This document shows positions 11,820 through 21,125 of a stretch of 64,000 bases of DNA, in pieces. A model generated the notes under the pieces. The model worked only from the letters and a program-made list of their open reading frames with translations, was not told the DNA's origin and did not search any database. The number at the start of each line of letters is the position of its first letter. Position 1 is the first letter of the stretch. The position numbers were made by a program, and so were the translations under genes. Origin of the DNA: Dipteris shenzhenensis (Eukaryota; Polypodiophyta; Polypodiopsida; Gleicheniales); the NCBI GenBank assembly GCA_047967505.1, contig CM106538.1. One strand, given 5' to 3'.

Positions 11820-12310
11820 TGTTGGGGACTCCTCTCAAGGGGTCCAACTATTGTTTGATGTGCATGGTTCTTGTGGAGTCGGCTGGCTGGTCGCATGGTC
11901 ACTAGGTTGCCACTTGAAGATTATTGGACCATGCATCTGCCTGAAGCTCAACCAATACATGGAAGACACTTGGGCATCTCTTGGTTGACAGCGAGAACAC
12001 CTTTTGGAGGGTCATGAGTTCAGTGGCGGCAACCGACTTCTCTGAGTTGATGAGTATATATAGCATGAAAGAGATTAGTCTCTTCTCTTTGTGGTTCACA
12101 TGCTCTAGAGCCGTGAGGTCATAGTCTAGATTGATAGCACAGCTGCTAGGGTCATTAGTAGAGTCAAACTTTCACTATTGTAATAGGACAACAAACCCCA
12201 TAGGGTTGAGGAACTCTTTATCCGAATATAATACACGTTTTTACATTTGTGTCTATTGCAAATTCCCAGTGCATTCATGCTATTAGGCTTAGTGAAACAA
12301 TTTCACCCCA
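11820..12310 (+). repeat. Complete TGTTGGGG-type LTR (3' LTR of deleted copy)
   Basis: This LTR is about 491 bp long, preceded by the polypurine tract 'caagaggata' and begins TGTTGGGGACTCC. It contains a TATA-like 'gagtatatatagcatg', and ends near 'aatttcacccca'. It aligns along its length with the LTR at 15341-15832, and both are followed by 'ttagtgctctctct'. Confidence 0.85.
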
Positions 12311-12315
12311 TTAGT

Positions 12316-12356
<41 letters not shown>

Positions 12357-12365
12357 GCTATCTTT

Positions 12366-12404
<39 letters not shown>

Positions 12405-12459
12405 CTATGTATATATACACACCTATATATAATTAAACAAATACACACACACACACACA

Positions 12460-12499
<40 letters not shown>

Positions 12500-12573
12500 C
12501 CTCTTGTGAAGCAACACATATTTTGAAACTACCATGGAAATTTTACAAAAATGGTAGCTGCAAATAGGTTTCA

Positions 12574-12638
<65 letters not shown>

Positions 12639-12703
12639 CAACACACATTTTGAAACTACCATGGAAAATCTACAAAAATGGTAGCTACAAATAGGTTTCA
12701 CAT

Positions 12704-12706
<3 letters not shown>

Positions 12707-12773
<67 letters not shown>

Positions 12774-12778
12774 CCTCC

Positions 12779-12817
<39 letters not shown>

Positions 12818-12838
12818 CCTCCCTCCCTCATCGTTGTC

Positions 12839-12909
<71 letters not shown>

Positions 12910-12910
12910 T
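12707..12910 (+). repeat. CT/CCCT tract with terminal CA run
   Basis: Long (CT)n runs are interrupted by CCCT units and 'cgttgtcgat' at about 12832, ending in a short (CA)n. It occupies the same place as 10490-10741 in block 1. Confidence 0.9.
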
Positions 12911-13080
12911 TGTCTACATGTTAATTTCCCATGTATCATGCTTGGCTGCCATGTAGTATCTTTGCAATGTGATCCATAGCCATATCATTTCTCTGGTATG
13001 CTTCAACCTTAAACAGTCTACCATATATAAAGTAAACATAAAATGTAAAAACTAATTAAATCTCTTATATATAACATAAT

Positions 13081-13153
<73 letters not shown>

Positions 13154-13164
13154 ACTTCTTTGTC

Positions 13165-13217
<53 letters not shown>

Positions 13218-13218
13218 G

Positions 13219-13253
<35 letters not shown>

Positions 13254-13316
13254 GTATATAAAGGTATTACTATAAGTAGAAATTGAAATTGAAATATATA
13301 TGCTCTCTCTCCTTCT

Positions 13317-13360
<44 letters not shown>
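13081..13360 (+). repeat. CT, AT and TATG microsatellite cluster
   Basis: Three (CT)n tracts (13081-13149, 13171-13214, 13322-13360) surround an AT/TATG run at 13215-13260 and the spacer 'aaggtattactataagtag'. Confidence 0.9.
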
Positions 13361-13362
<2 letters not shown>

Positions 13363-13372
13363 ACCATGTGCT

Positions 13373-13565
13373 TGTTGGGGACTCCTCTCAAGGGGTCCAA
13401 CTATTGTTTGATGTTCATGGATCTTGTGGAGGCAGTTGGCTGGTCGCATGGTCACTAGGTGGCCACTTAAAGCTTATTGGACTATGCATGTGCCTGAAGC
13501 TTAGCCAATACATGGAAGACACTTGGGTGTCTCTTGGTAGATAGCGAGCACCTTTTGAAGGGTCA
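13373..13565 (+). repeat. LTR fragment C
   Basis: It matches LTR fragment A in start (TGTTGGGGACTCC after 'caccatgtgct'), length and end ('gggtca' followed by an AT tract). This identity of both breakpoints shows duplication of one truncated LTR rather than two insertions. Confidence 0.85.
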
Positions 13566-13633
13566 CGTATATATATATATATATATATATAAAGGTATTA
13601 CTATAAGTAGAAAATATATATGCTCTCTCTCCT

Positions 13634-13690
<57 letters not shown>

Positions 13691-13695
13691 GTGCT

Positions 13696-14116
13696 TGTTG
13701 GGGACTCCTCTCAAGGGGTCCAACTATTATTTGATGTTCATGGATCTTGTGGAGGCAGCTGACTGGTCGCATGGTCACTAGGTGGCACTTAAAGCTTATT
13801 GGACCATGCATGTGCCCGAAGCTCAGCCAATACATGGAAGACACTTGGGCATCTCTTGGTAGACAATGATCACCTTCTGAAGGGTCATGAGTTCAGTGGT
13901 GTGGCAATTGACTTCTTTGTCGTTCATGTGCTCTAGTCTCGTGAGGTCATAGTCTAGACTGATAGTGCAGCTGCTAGGGTCATTAGTAGAGTAAAACTTT
14001 CACTGTTGTAATAGGCCAACAAACCCCATAGGGTTGAGGCACTCTTTATCAGATTATAATACATTGCAAATTCTATGTGCATTCATGCTATTAGGCTTAG
14101 TGAAACAATTTTGCCA
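13696..14116 (+). repeat. 5' LTR of the gag-only element
   Basis: It begins TGTTGGGGACTCC after 'caccatgtgct' and ends near 'attttgcca', four bases before the primer binding site. Compared with the 3' LTR it lacks the segment with the TATA-like 'atgagtatatatag' and about 25 bases near its end. Confidence 0.8.
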
Positions 14117-14120
14117 TGAG

Positions 14121-14133
14121 TGGTATCAAAGCG
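14121..14133 (+). other. Primer binding site (tRNA-Met type)
   Basis: TGGTATCAAAGCG matches the usual plant initiator-tRNA-Met primer site TGGTATCAGAGC with one change, and it lies four bases after the LTR end. This position fixes the orientation and the 5' boundary of the element. Confidence 0.8.
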
Positions 14134-14182
14134 GGTTTGATCGCCTCTCTATTTGATCAAAGGATTTTGTTTTTCTGCATGC

Positions 14183-15151
14183 ATGTCGAAGAGATCTGTT
14201 ATGAGAGGAGCAGCTACACCACTTGTGTTTCCACAAAATATTAGAAGACCTAGAAGCAAACGGTGTTAGAGAGGAAGAATTGGTCTAGACGTGTTGGCCA
14301 AGGCTTGCTTCCAAGACTATCTAGGTATTCTGCCACAAATCAATGGATTCGAAGTAGACAAAGACTAAGGCATCTATTGTGAAGTTTATTGGACGAAATT
14401 TTGTAAGCTGGCAGTTGTCAACTAAGATGTGGTTTATGCAAAAGGCCTGTGGGGTATTGTCTCTAATACTGAAAAAGAACCGACAACTGGTGATGGAGAG
14501 AAGCGTGCATGGACGAAGGATAATGATAAGGCTATTGGTATGGTAGGTAGAGTGTTGGGAGAAGAGTATTTCCATCATGTAGACGTGACGAAGAATGCAG
14601 TAGCAAACTAGGAAATTCTTGAAGCCTTATTTGGAGTCAAGATGCATCATTCTAAGGCCAACCTAAAGCAACAACTCTACGATTTGCGCATGAGCGATAA
14701 TGAAGATCTAGCAACATTTTTGAATCATATGCAAGCAATATTGAAGTAGCTTAATGAGATTGGGTCCAAAGTTGAAGAAGATGATGAAAAAGAAATACTA
14801 CTGAAGATCTTGCCCTCTCGATACAATGAAATTGCTTGAATTCTATGATTAGATGATGAGGCGGATATTATTGATTGTGTAGGGTTGTTGCTAAGTGAGG
14901 ATAAGCATGAAGAAGATCTTTTTACTAGAGACAATGCCTATGTTGCAAAAGAAAAACGATAGATGTAAACACGCTCGTGTTATTATTGTGGTAAGTCAGG
15001 CCACATCAAAAGGTTTTGTATGAAAAAATAGAAGGATATGGTTGAGAAGAAAGAGAAGACAAAGGTTTGTGTTGCTGAAGGTTCGACTCCACCAGAGCAC
15101 ATGGCAGGGTTGATCTCTAATGACCTGCCTGATCAGGACTTGGCATTCTGA
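14183..15151 (+). pseudogene. copia-type gag, one frame with many nonsense codons
   Basis: From the ATG at 14183 one frame of 322 codons runs to 15151 without any frameshift but with about ten in-frame stops. It reads like copia gag: 'AKGLWGIVSNTEKEP' (about codon 85), 'EILEALFGVKMHHSKANLK', 'LYDLRMSDNEDLATFLNHMQ', 'EILLKILPSRYNEI', then a complete zinc knuckle C-Y-Y-C-G-K-S-G-H-I-K-R-F-C near 14970-15015. After the knuckle the frame continues with 'GSTPPEHMAGLISND' and then ends. Several stops sit where one C-to-T or G-to-A change would create them (for example TAG where tryptophan precedes 'EILEALF'). It would form the particle coat if intact. Confidence 0.85.
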
Positions 15152-15340
15152 TTTTGAATAGCCTTGATACTTAAAGGAGGTTGTGACTACGATGCTCAGT
15201 AGTGCTACTAGTAGTTACGTGAATGATGGTTGTTCTAGCATCGCAATTGTGACTACGATGTCACAAGGTTTACAAGGATTGTCAACTATGATGTCATCAT
15301 CTGTACATGTTTTGTTTCCCTGTTCAGATTCAAGAGGATA

Positions 15341-15832
15341 TGTTGGGGAGTCCTCTCAAGGGGTCCAACTATTTGTTTGATGTGCATGGTTCTTGTGGAG
15401 TCGGCTGGCTAGTCGCATGGTCACTAGGTTGCCCTTGAAGATTATTGGACCATGCATGTGCCTGAAGCTCCAGCCAATACATGGAAGACACTTGGGCATC
15501 TCTTGGTTGACAGCAATGAGAGCACCTTCTAGAGGGTCATGAGTTCGGTGGCGGCAACCAACTTCTCTAATCTAATGAGTATATATAGCATGAAAGAGAT
15601 TAGTCTCTTCTCTTTGTTGTTCACATGCTCTAGAGCCATGACTAGTCTAGATTGATAGCGTAGCTGCTAGGGTCGTTATTAGCAGAGTCAAACTTTCATT
15701 ATTGTAATAGGCCAACAAGCCCCATAGGGTTGAGGAACTCTTTATCAGAATATAATACACGTTTTTACATTTGTGTCTATTGCAAATTCTCAGTGCATTC
15801 ATGCTATTAGGCTTAGTGAAACAATTTCACCA
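15341..15832 (+). repeat. 3' LTR of the gag-only element
   Basis: It is preceded by the polypurine tract 'caagaggata' and begins TGTTGGGGAGTCC. It holds a TATA-like 'gagtatatatagcatg', and ends near 'caatttcacca'. It is nearly the same length and sequence as the LTR at 11820-12310. Confidence 0.85.
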
Positions 15833-15849
15833 TTAGTGCTCTCTCTCTC

Positions 15850-15982
15850 TCTCTCTCTCTCCCTCTCTCTCGCTCAACTCTATATATATTTGTGCATACT
15901 ATATATAAATATACTATTTATATTTTTATAATTATTTATATGCACAAATATATATAGAGAGTTGAGAGAGAGAGAGAGAGAG
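15850..15982. repeat. Long palindrome (hairpin) with CT/GA outer arms
   Basis: The left arm ends 'atatatttgtgcata' at 15898 and the right arm starts 'tatgcacaaatatat' at about 15939. The arms continue outward through 'gagttgag' and its complement into CT on the left and GA on the right. With small bulges the paired arm is about 35-45 bp and the loop about 40 bp of AT-rich DNA. A run of 11 G follows at 15982-15992. It could be a MITE, a folded microsatellite product or a small-RNA precursor; nothing here decides. Confidence 0.75.
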
Positions 15983-15999
15983 GGGGGGGGGGCATGTGG

Positions 16000-16431
16000 A
16001 GGAGGGAGGGAGAGAAATTAGAAACTATATTTTATATGTATTTATTTATTTATTTAATGTATTTATTTTTATTTCTATTTCTATTTATATCTTTATATAT
16101 ATATATATACACACATATGTTTATATATATATTTATATAATGAGATAAATACAAATTTGTTCAAATATAGATATATTTAAAGATATTTGTTTAGATATAT
16201 ACATCTATATTTTAGTTTTTGTGTGTGTGTGTGTGTGCGTGCGTGTGTGCATGCATGCATGTGTGTGTATGTGTGTGTGTTTTTATTTATTTAGATATAT
16301 ACATCTATATTTTGGTGATATATATATATATGTAAATATAAATATATAAAGATATTAATGTAAATATAAATAGAATTAAATATGTATATATTAATTTTCA
16401 ATATATGTGTTTGTGTGTGTGTAAGTAGTTT

Positions 16432-16436
<5 letters not shown>
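16000..16436. repeat. AT-rich region with TTTA and TG repeats
   Basis: The sequence is dominated by TATA, TTTA and TATTT words, with a (TG)n/(TGCG) run at 16219-16280 of alternating purine-pyrimidine. No coding frame is seen. Confidence 0.8.
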
Positions 16437-16499
<63 letters not shown>

Positions 16500-16544
16500 C
16501 CTCTCTCTCTCTCTCTCCCCTCTCTCTCTCTCTCTCTCCACCCT

Positions 16545-16588
<44 letters not shown>

Positions 16589-16600
16589 AGTTCTATCTTT
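16437..16600 (+). repeat. CT microsatellite cluster
   Basis: (CT)n tracts at 16437-16496 and onward to about 16583 are broken by CCCC and 'ccaccctcccccc'. Confidence 0.9.
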
Positions 16601-16755
16601 CTCTCTCTACATGTCCATGTGTCCTTCGTCGCCACGTGCGCTGATTTGTCGAGCACCCCGCAGTCTGCCCAACTCATAGTCCCATGCACAATCTTCGCTA
16701 GTGGAGATGTGGGAGATGAGCCGTGTGGCCAGCCAATGTGACCATTTGAGTTTCG

Positions 16756-16909
16756 CACCATGTGGCACCGGTTGCTCCACAGTAGTCTGATGCTGACATG
16801 CCACATCACCATCACACCATGTGGCACTGCTTGCTCCACAGTAGTCTAATGTTGATAGGTCATGTCACCATCTCGCTTTTGATAGGCCACGTCACCATCT
16901 CACTTTTGG
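16756..16909. repeat. 59-bp tandem repeat with a shorter third unit
   Basis: Unit 1 (16756-16814) and unit 2 (16815-16873) share 'caccatgtggcac', 'ttgctccacagtagtct' and 'atgtcaccatc' with few changes. A 28-bp partial unit (about 16854-16880) repeats once more at 16881-16909. No coding potential. Confidence 0.75.
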
Positions 16910-18069
16910 GGTGTGCGCTACCAATTGCCTTTGTCTGCCACTGTCAGTCTAGTTTTTCTCCAGTGTGCCACTGTTTGGTGTGCCACATCAGTCTGCGTAG
17001 CTCCTCCCAGACACCTCCAATGTGACACATGGCACCAAACCTCCCTCCAATGGGATGCATGGGCATCCAAACCACCTCCTTCTTTCCAAACCTCTCTGAA
17101 CCTCCCTCGTTGTCTTTCCCAACTTCCAAATTCGAGCTGTCAGTAGTAGCCAACAACCGTTAGCCGTCATGCCACATGTCGCAAGGCCTTAAAATTTGCT
17201 ATGTAGCAACTGACTGTGTGCTTACTGTGCCTTAAAATCACCTAGCATCTCCTCTATCCTACTTCGCCTATGTGGCCCATATGTTGATGTGGCCTTGCTG
17301 CCAACTAGCATGTGTCTCTGATCGATGGAGAGGAGCGTGTGGATTCAAATTCTCCAATCTCCCACCCCTACATGAATCTCGATCAAGCATACAATCTTAT
17401 GCTACCCAGTATGACAAAGTTTATTTCCTTATGAATAACTTTTGGCTCTTGGATGGCCAATTGAAAACTAACATGTGGCTATTTTAGCAAACGTCTGTAG
17501 ATTTGTGAATCCTACCTTAAATGGTTTCTGTCCCAAGAAAACACTCCCAGGATGATTGGGGAGTAAGTAAATCCAAATGTGAGAAATGAAAGATCTCAAA
17601 AAGAGGTGGTGAGTAGGACAAATGTGAACCATTGATAAACATCTAATAGCTTCCTGACTAAGTTCTCACACTCCAAACTTTGCCGTGCTTCTTCCATTGC
17701 ATTTCTCAATTATGTACTCCCCTCAAATTATTTACATATTAAGCTTTTGGATTTTTCATATACATCTCAAATGGATACATCCAATGATGTCATATTGGGT
17801 AGCATAAGTTTGTATGCTTGATCGAGATGAATTAGTTAATGCATCATCTTTATATCAAAGTAGGACAAAGGAAAAGCCTTCTTAAGGTAGCACAATACAG
17901 CTTCTTCATACAAGTCCTTTGTACTCCCTTGGATCAATTTCCTTGCAATATATATATTATTTTTTAAATACAAGGCTTAACTTCACGATGGTGACACCTT
18001 GTTGATTCTCATGTGCCTCCATCTATTAGGTGATGATTGGTGTGCTAATGTCACCCTCTTCCTTGAGCT
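16910..18069. other. Non-coding DNA with an inverted repeat pair
   Basis: No gene seen. The only structure found is the inverted repeat at 17374-17415 and 17789-17830. Words of the 'gtggca/tgccac' type continue to about 17290. Confidence 0.5.
17374..17830. repeat. Inverted repeat pair of about 42 bp, 373 bp apart
   Basis: The left arm (17374-17415) contains 'atctcgatcaagcataca' and 'cttatgctaccca'. The right arm (17789-17830) is its reverse complement with about three mismatches. No target duplication or coding sequence lies between them. The pair could be the ends of a small foldback element. Confidence 0.65.
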
Positions 18070-18099
18070 AGTATATGGTTTGGTCTAGATAGATAGGAA

Positions 18100-18540
18100 T
18101 TTTTTATCCATCTTAAAATCCAACTTTCAAGAGCACTAGTGCTGATGTCTCGCAATTGGGAGAAGAATTTTCATGTATTTGTTGATGCTTCGGATAGGGC
18201 TATTGGTAGTGTCTTGATGCAAGAAGATGCGGACAAATGGTATCGCCCAGTCTACTATGCAAGCCAACAGCTCTTGACTACTGAAAAGAACTACTTTGTC
18301 ATGGAAAGAGGACTAGGCATAATTAGTTCAGTCAAAAAATTCTGGCATTACTTGTTGGATGGACCGTTCGTGTTCCGTGTTGATCATTCCGCATTGTTGT
18401 ACTTAGTAAAATAGCAAAGTATTACAGGTCGATTGGCACGTTGGGTGTTGTTACTACAGGAATATGACTTTGATTTTATTCATTGGCCGGGCTCGCACCA
18501 TGCGGTAGGAGGTTACTTATCTTGCTTGGAGTCTAGGTAG
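18100..18540 (+). pseudogene. gypsy RNase H domain (broken)
   Basis: The sequence 'FHVFVDASDRAIGSVLMQED' with the first catalytic aspartate is followed by 'RPVYYASQQLLTTEKNYFVME', with the catalytic glutamate region, and by 'VFRVDHSALLYLV'. After a TAG the frame continues with 'GRLARWVLLLQEYDFDFIHW', the normal end of a gypsy RNase H. A few RT-thumb residues precede it in another frame (about 18095-18138). Confidence 0.85.
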
Positions 18541-18782
18541 CTGCCAATGGGAGTGGAAGATGAATTTCCTGATGTGGAGCTAGCGGCTATTTTCAGGGCA
18601 GATCCGATTGAGGTGGAGTCCAAAGTGGTTTCGAAAGGCCTGTGGTCATGGTGTGATGAGATGCTCTTGTTCTTGACTACTGGCATAATGTCCAAGTAAT
18701 GAATAGAGACCAAAGGAAGCGATTGGCACTGCGGAGCCGATCTTTTGAAGTAGTATTAGGCTAGCTATATCGATGGCATCTA

Positions 18783-19947
18783 ATGAAGGCCTTGTTGCTG
18801 TGTGTTCAGCCTCATGAGCAGGAGGCAATGATGATGGAAGGCCATTGCAAGGTTTCGGGTGGTCATTTTGCGGGGGAAATAACCACAAAGAGAACTCTAC
18901 TAGCAGGCTTATGGTGGCCAGCCATGCAGAAGGATGCTAGGTGGTTTGCAAAGAGTTGCAACCTTTGCCAGCGTTTGGGCCAACCCACAGATCGTGATCG
19001 AATGCCACTCAACCCCATCTTACTACTAGAGCCATTTTAGAAGTGGGGTCTGGACTTCATGGCTCCATTCAAGCCAGCGGCTGCCTGCCTACACATGGAA
19101 TTGTTACATGCTGGTAGCAACCGATTACTGTACCAAATGGGTGGAAGCCTGGGCTTTACAGGATAATACTGCAAATTCGGTTGCAAGATGCCTATACCGA
19201 GATGTGTTCACTCGATTTAGTTGCCCAATTGAAATCGTCAGTGATGACAAGGGTACCCACTTTGTCAACAAAGTCATTAAGCTGATGAATTCTTTCTATA
19301 TGGTGATTCACATGAAGTTTTCTCCCTATTATCAGCAAGCTAATGGGTTAGTTGAATCGACAAATCATACATTTAAGCAGATTATTCCACTGTTAGTGAA
19401 TGAGCACCGCACGGATTGGGATGATAAGTTGATGGCAACATTATGGGCTTACCGCACATCTTTTAAGGTGGCAATTGGGTTGACTCCTTTCAAGTTGGCA
19501 TTTGGGATAGAAGCAATTATGCCGATCAAGCATATAGTTCCTAGTTTGCAGATTGCAGTGGAGGACAAGCTTCTTTCGTAGGAGTCCATGGTGTTCCGGT
19601 TGGATGTTCTTGATCAATTGGATGATATGCAACTAGAGAGCTACTATCTGACTCTAGAGGTTCAAGCAAGGCAGAAGCGGAGGGTGGATTTGGCTTCGAA
19701 GGAAAAATCGTTCAAGCGCGGGCAATTGGTTCTGCTGTTCAACACTTGGCTAGGGCAGATGCCAAGAAAGCTAAAGTTGCAATGGTCTGTTCCATTCTGG
19801 ATATTTCATGACTATGGGTCTACATCATTCTATCTTGCGGACTTGCAAGGGCACGTACTTCCACATCCAGTTAATGGTTTTCAGTTGCATCCATATCATC
19901 ATGATGATAGTCTTCAGTGCCCCTTTCTGATATCTAATGAGGCATAG
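18783..19947 (+). pseudogene. gypsy integrase (broken by stops and a frameshift)
   Basis: Part one (18783-19040) has the zinc-binding HHCC block: 'GHCKVSGGHFAGEITTKR', 'GLWWPAMQKDARWF' and 'CNLCQRLG'. A stop follows 'LLLEPF', then a frame change at about 19090. Part two (19108-19581) is the catalytic core: 'LVATDYCTKWVEAWAL' (first Asp), 'IEIVSDDKGTHFVNK' (second Asp), 'YYQQANGLVESTNHTFKQI' (Glu). All three catalytic residues remain. Part three (19588-19947), after one stop, is the C-terminal region with 'FKRGQLVLLFNT', typical of the gypsy integrase tail. The enzyme would insert the element's cDNA if intact. Confidence 0.9.
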
Positions 19948-20309
19948 CTTTCCTGGGTTGAGGTGGAGGTGGCGGAGCAATCACATGAGGACATGTGGCA
20001 CAAGGGTAATATGCATGATGACAGCAGCGTTCTACGAGGTCCTATACCAGCTGCCATGCAACAACCTATCATCAAGGTAGGGTATTGGCAATCTAGATTG
20101 CAATCCTTGGTCATTTGTTTGCATGTACCAATTGTGTGCTTAGTATTCCTCGTCGCGCTCTCAGTTCTCTTGGTCTCCTTCAGCTTTCGGCCTTTCAGCG
20201 CTCTTTGCTTTCTTATGCTTCGCATCGCTATGGTGATGGCACACGCATAGTTTCACCCCTTCATTTTGTTGGTTTACATTGATTCTCAATCCATCAATCC
20301 ACATCTTCA

Positions 20310-21125
20310 ATGTTTGCGAATTTGGAGCTTCAGCAGCATCGATTGGCAGAGGGTGAACATTCATCCAACAACGTTAGCACTTTGCCCAGCAACTGGTGAT
20401 GGGATCAGTTGTGGAGTTTTTGGGTGAGCATCAAGAGCTGACCATTCAGTTGATTTATCAGCGATTGTACTTACCAATGGATGGCGGCTTGTTTGTGCAA
20501 CCAACTTGTTCAGCAGGGGCAATGATGGCTGAGTTTGGAAATCCTTCTAAAGGAGAGTACAAGCTTAGTTCATGCAAGGATTATCAAGTTCGAGACATGT
20601 ATCATTGGATCCTTGAGTCGGTTTGTTTGCAAGCGAAGACCTACACAATCACTCCTAGGTCTCGAGGGATGATCGCGGTAGCTGAGCAATGAGAAGTGCC
20701 TTGGGCACGTGTGTTGAAGGAGCACATACATGTAGAGGCTCAGAGGGTGGCAATGACGATAGATAAGAAGCAAGCCGTGAACTTGGAGATTGGCCAGATT
20801 TTGGATATTTTATTCCCTTTACAGCTTGAGTCTACTGCGCCTTGACAGAATACTGCATTGATTCTTACTCTTGAGCCCGAAGGACTGCTACAGGATGAGG
20901 CTGAAGGTTCATCTGGTCGAGCACCTAAGAAGCAAAAATGTCAAGGGCCTCATATCACACAAGGAATAGTCTCTTCTCTTGCTCCCCTTACTCCTTCTCA
21001 TGCAGGTGGGATAGAGAGTTTGTTCCACAGTGGGGTGTCTTCCACCCAGATCAGTGTAATGCATTCGCCTCCCCCACCGATAATGGCAGAATGGGTGACG
21101 GTGTTGTTAGCACCTTTTGAAACAC
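20310..21125 (+). pseudogene. Unidentified ORF 3' of gypsy integrase (possible aORF)
   Basis: I do not recognise this protein. From an ATG at 20310 ('MFANLELQQHRLAEGEH') one frame shift near 20390 leads into 20396-20692 ('VVEFLGEHQELTIQLIYQRL'). After a TGA the same frame continues with 'RVLKEHIHVEAQRVAMTIDK', and a further stop at about 20843 precedes 'TALILTLEPEGLLQDEAEG', 'APKKQKCQ' (basic, possibly a nuclear targeting patch) and a proline/serine-rich end. It is read in the same strand as the integrase, 300 bp behind it. Athila/Tat elements are known for such additional ORFs, so element origin is the most likely explanation. Confidence 0.5.

Larger units (their letters stand above)
12315..15832 (+). 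repeat. Segmental duplication, block 2 (microsatellites + gag-only element)
   Basis: This block repeats the component order of block 1: CT tract (12318-12354), TG tract (12371-12400), CA tract, CT tract, two 'gaagcaacacac' spacers, CT/CCCT tracts with 'cgttgtcgat', CA tract, the 'attgtctacatgttaattt' spacer, CT tract, 'gtctacttctttgtctacc', CT tract, the 'aaggtattactataagtag' spacer, LTR fragment C, the spacer again, then a fuller copy of the LTR element with its gag region still present. Differences from block 1 are mainly in tract lengths plus the gag region missing from block 1. Confidence 0.85.
13696..15832 (+). mobile_element. Gag-only LTR retrotransposon (TR-GAG-like)
   Basis: The element has a 5' LTR, a tRNA-Met-type primer binding site, a decayed copia gag frame, a short tail, a polypurine tract and a 3' LTR, all within 2.1 kb. 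No protease, integrase or reverse transcriptase sequence lies between the zinc knuckle and the 3' LTR, so it would rely on enzymes from another element. This layout matches the published class of terminal-repeat retrotransposons with a GAG domain. It could equally be a full copia element that lost pol by deletion. The 5' LTR (421 bp) is shorter than the 3' LTR (492 bp) through internal deletions, so the copy is old. Possible 5-bp target duplication: 'gtgct' on both sides, if three bases are added to the 3' LTR end. Confidence 0.75.
18070..21125 (+). mobile_element. Ty3/gypsy element 3' half, Athila/Tat-like, with extra ORF
   Basis: On the plus strand the order is end of reverse transcriptase, RNase H, integrase, then an additional frame after integrase. 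RNase H before integrase is the Ty3/gypsy order. No chromodomain follows the integrase, and the block 'MPLNPILLLEPF.KWGLDFM' is of the kind seen in Athila/Tat-type elements, which often carry an extra 3' ORF. Gag, protease and most of the RT are missing, and I found no LTR on either side, so this is an internal fragment. Confidence 0.8.
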
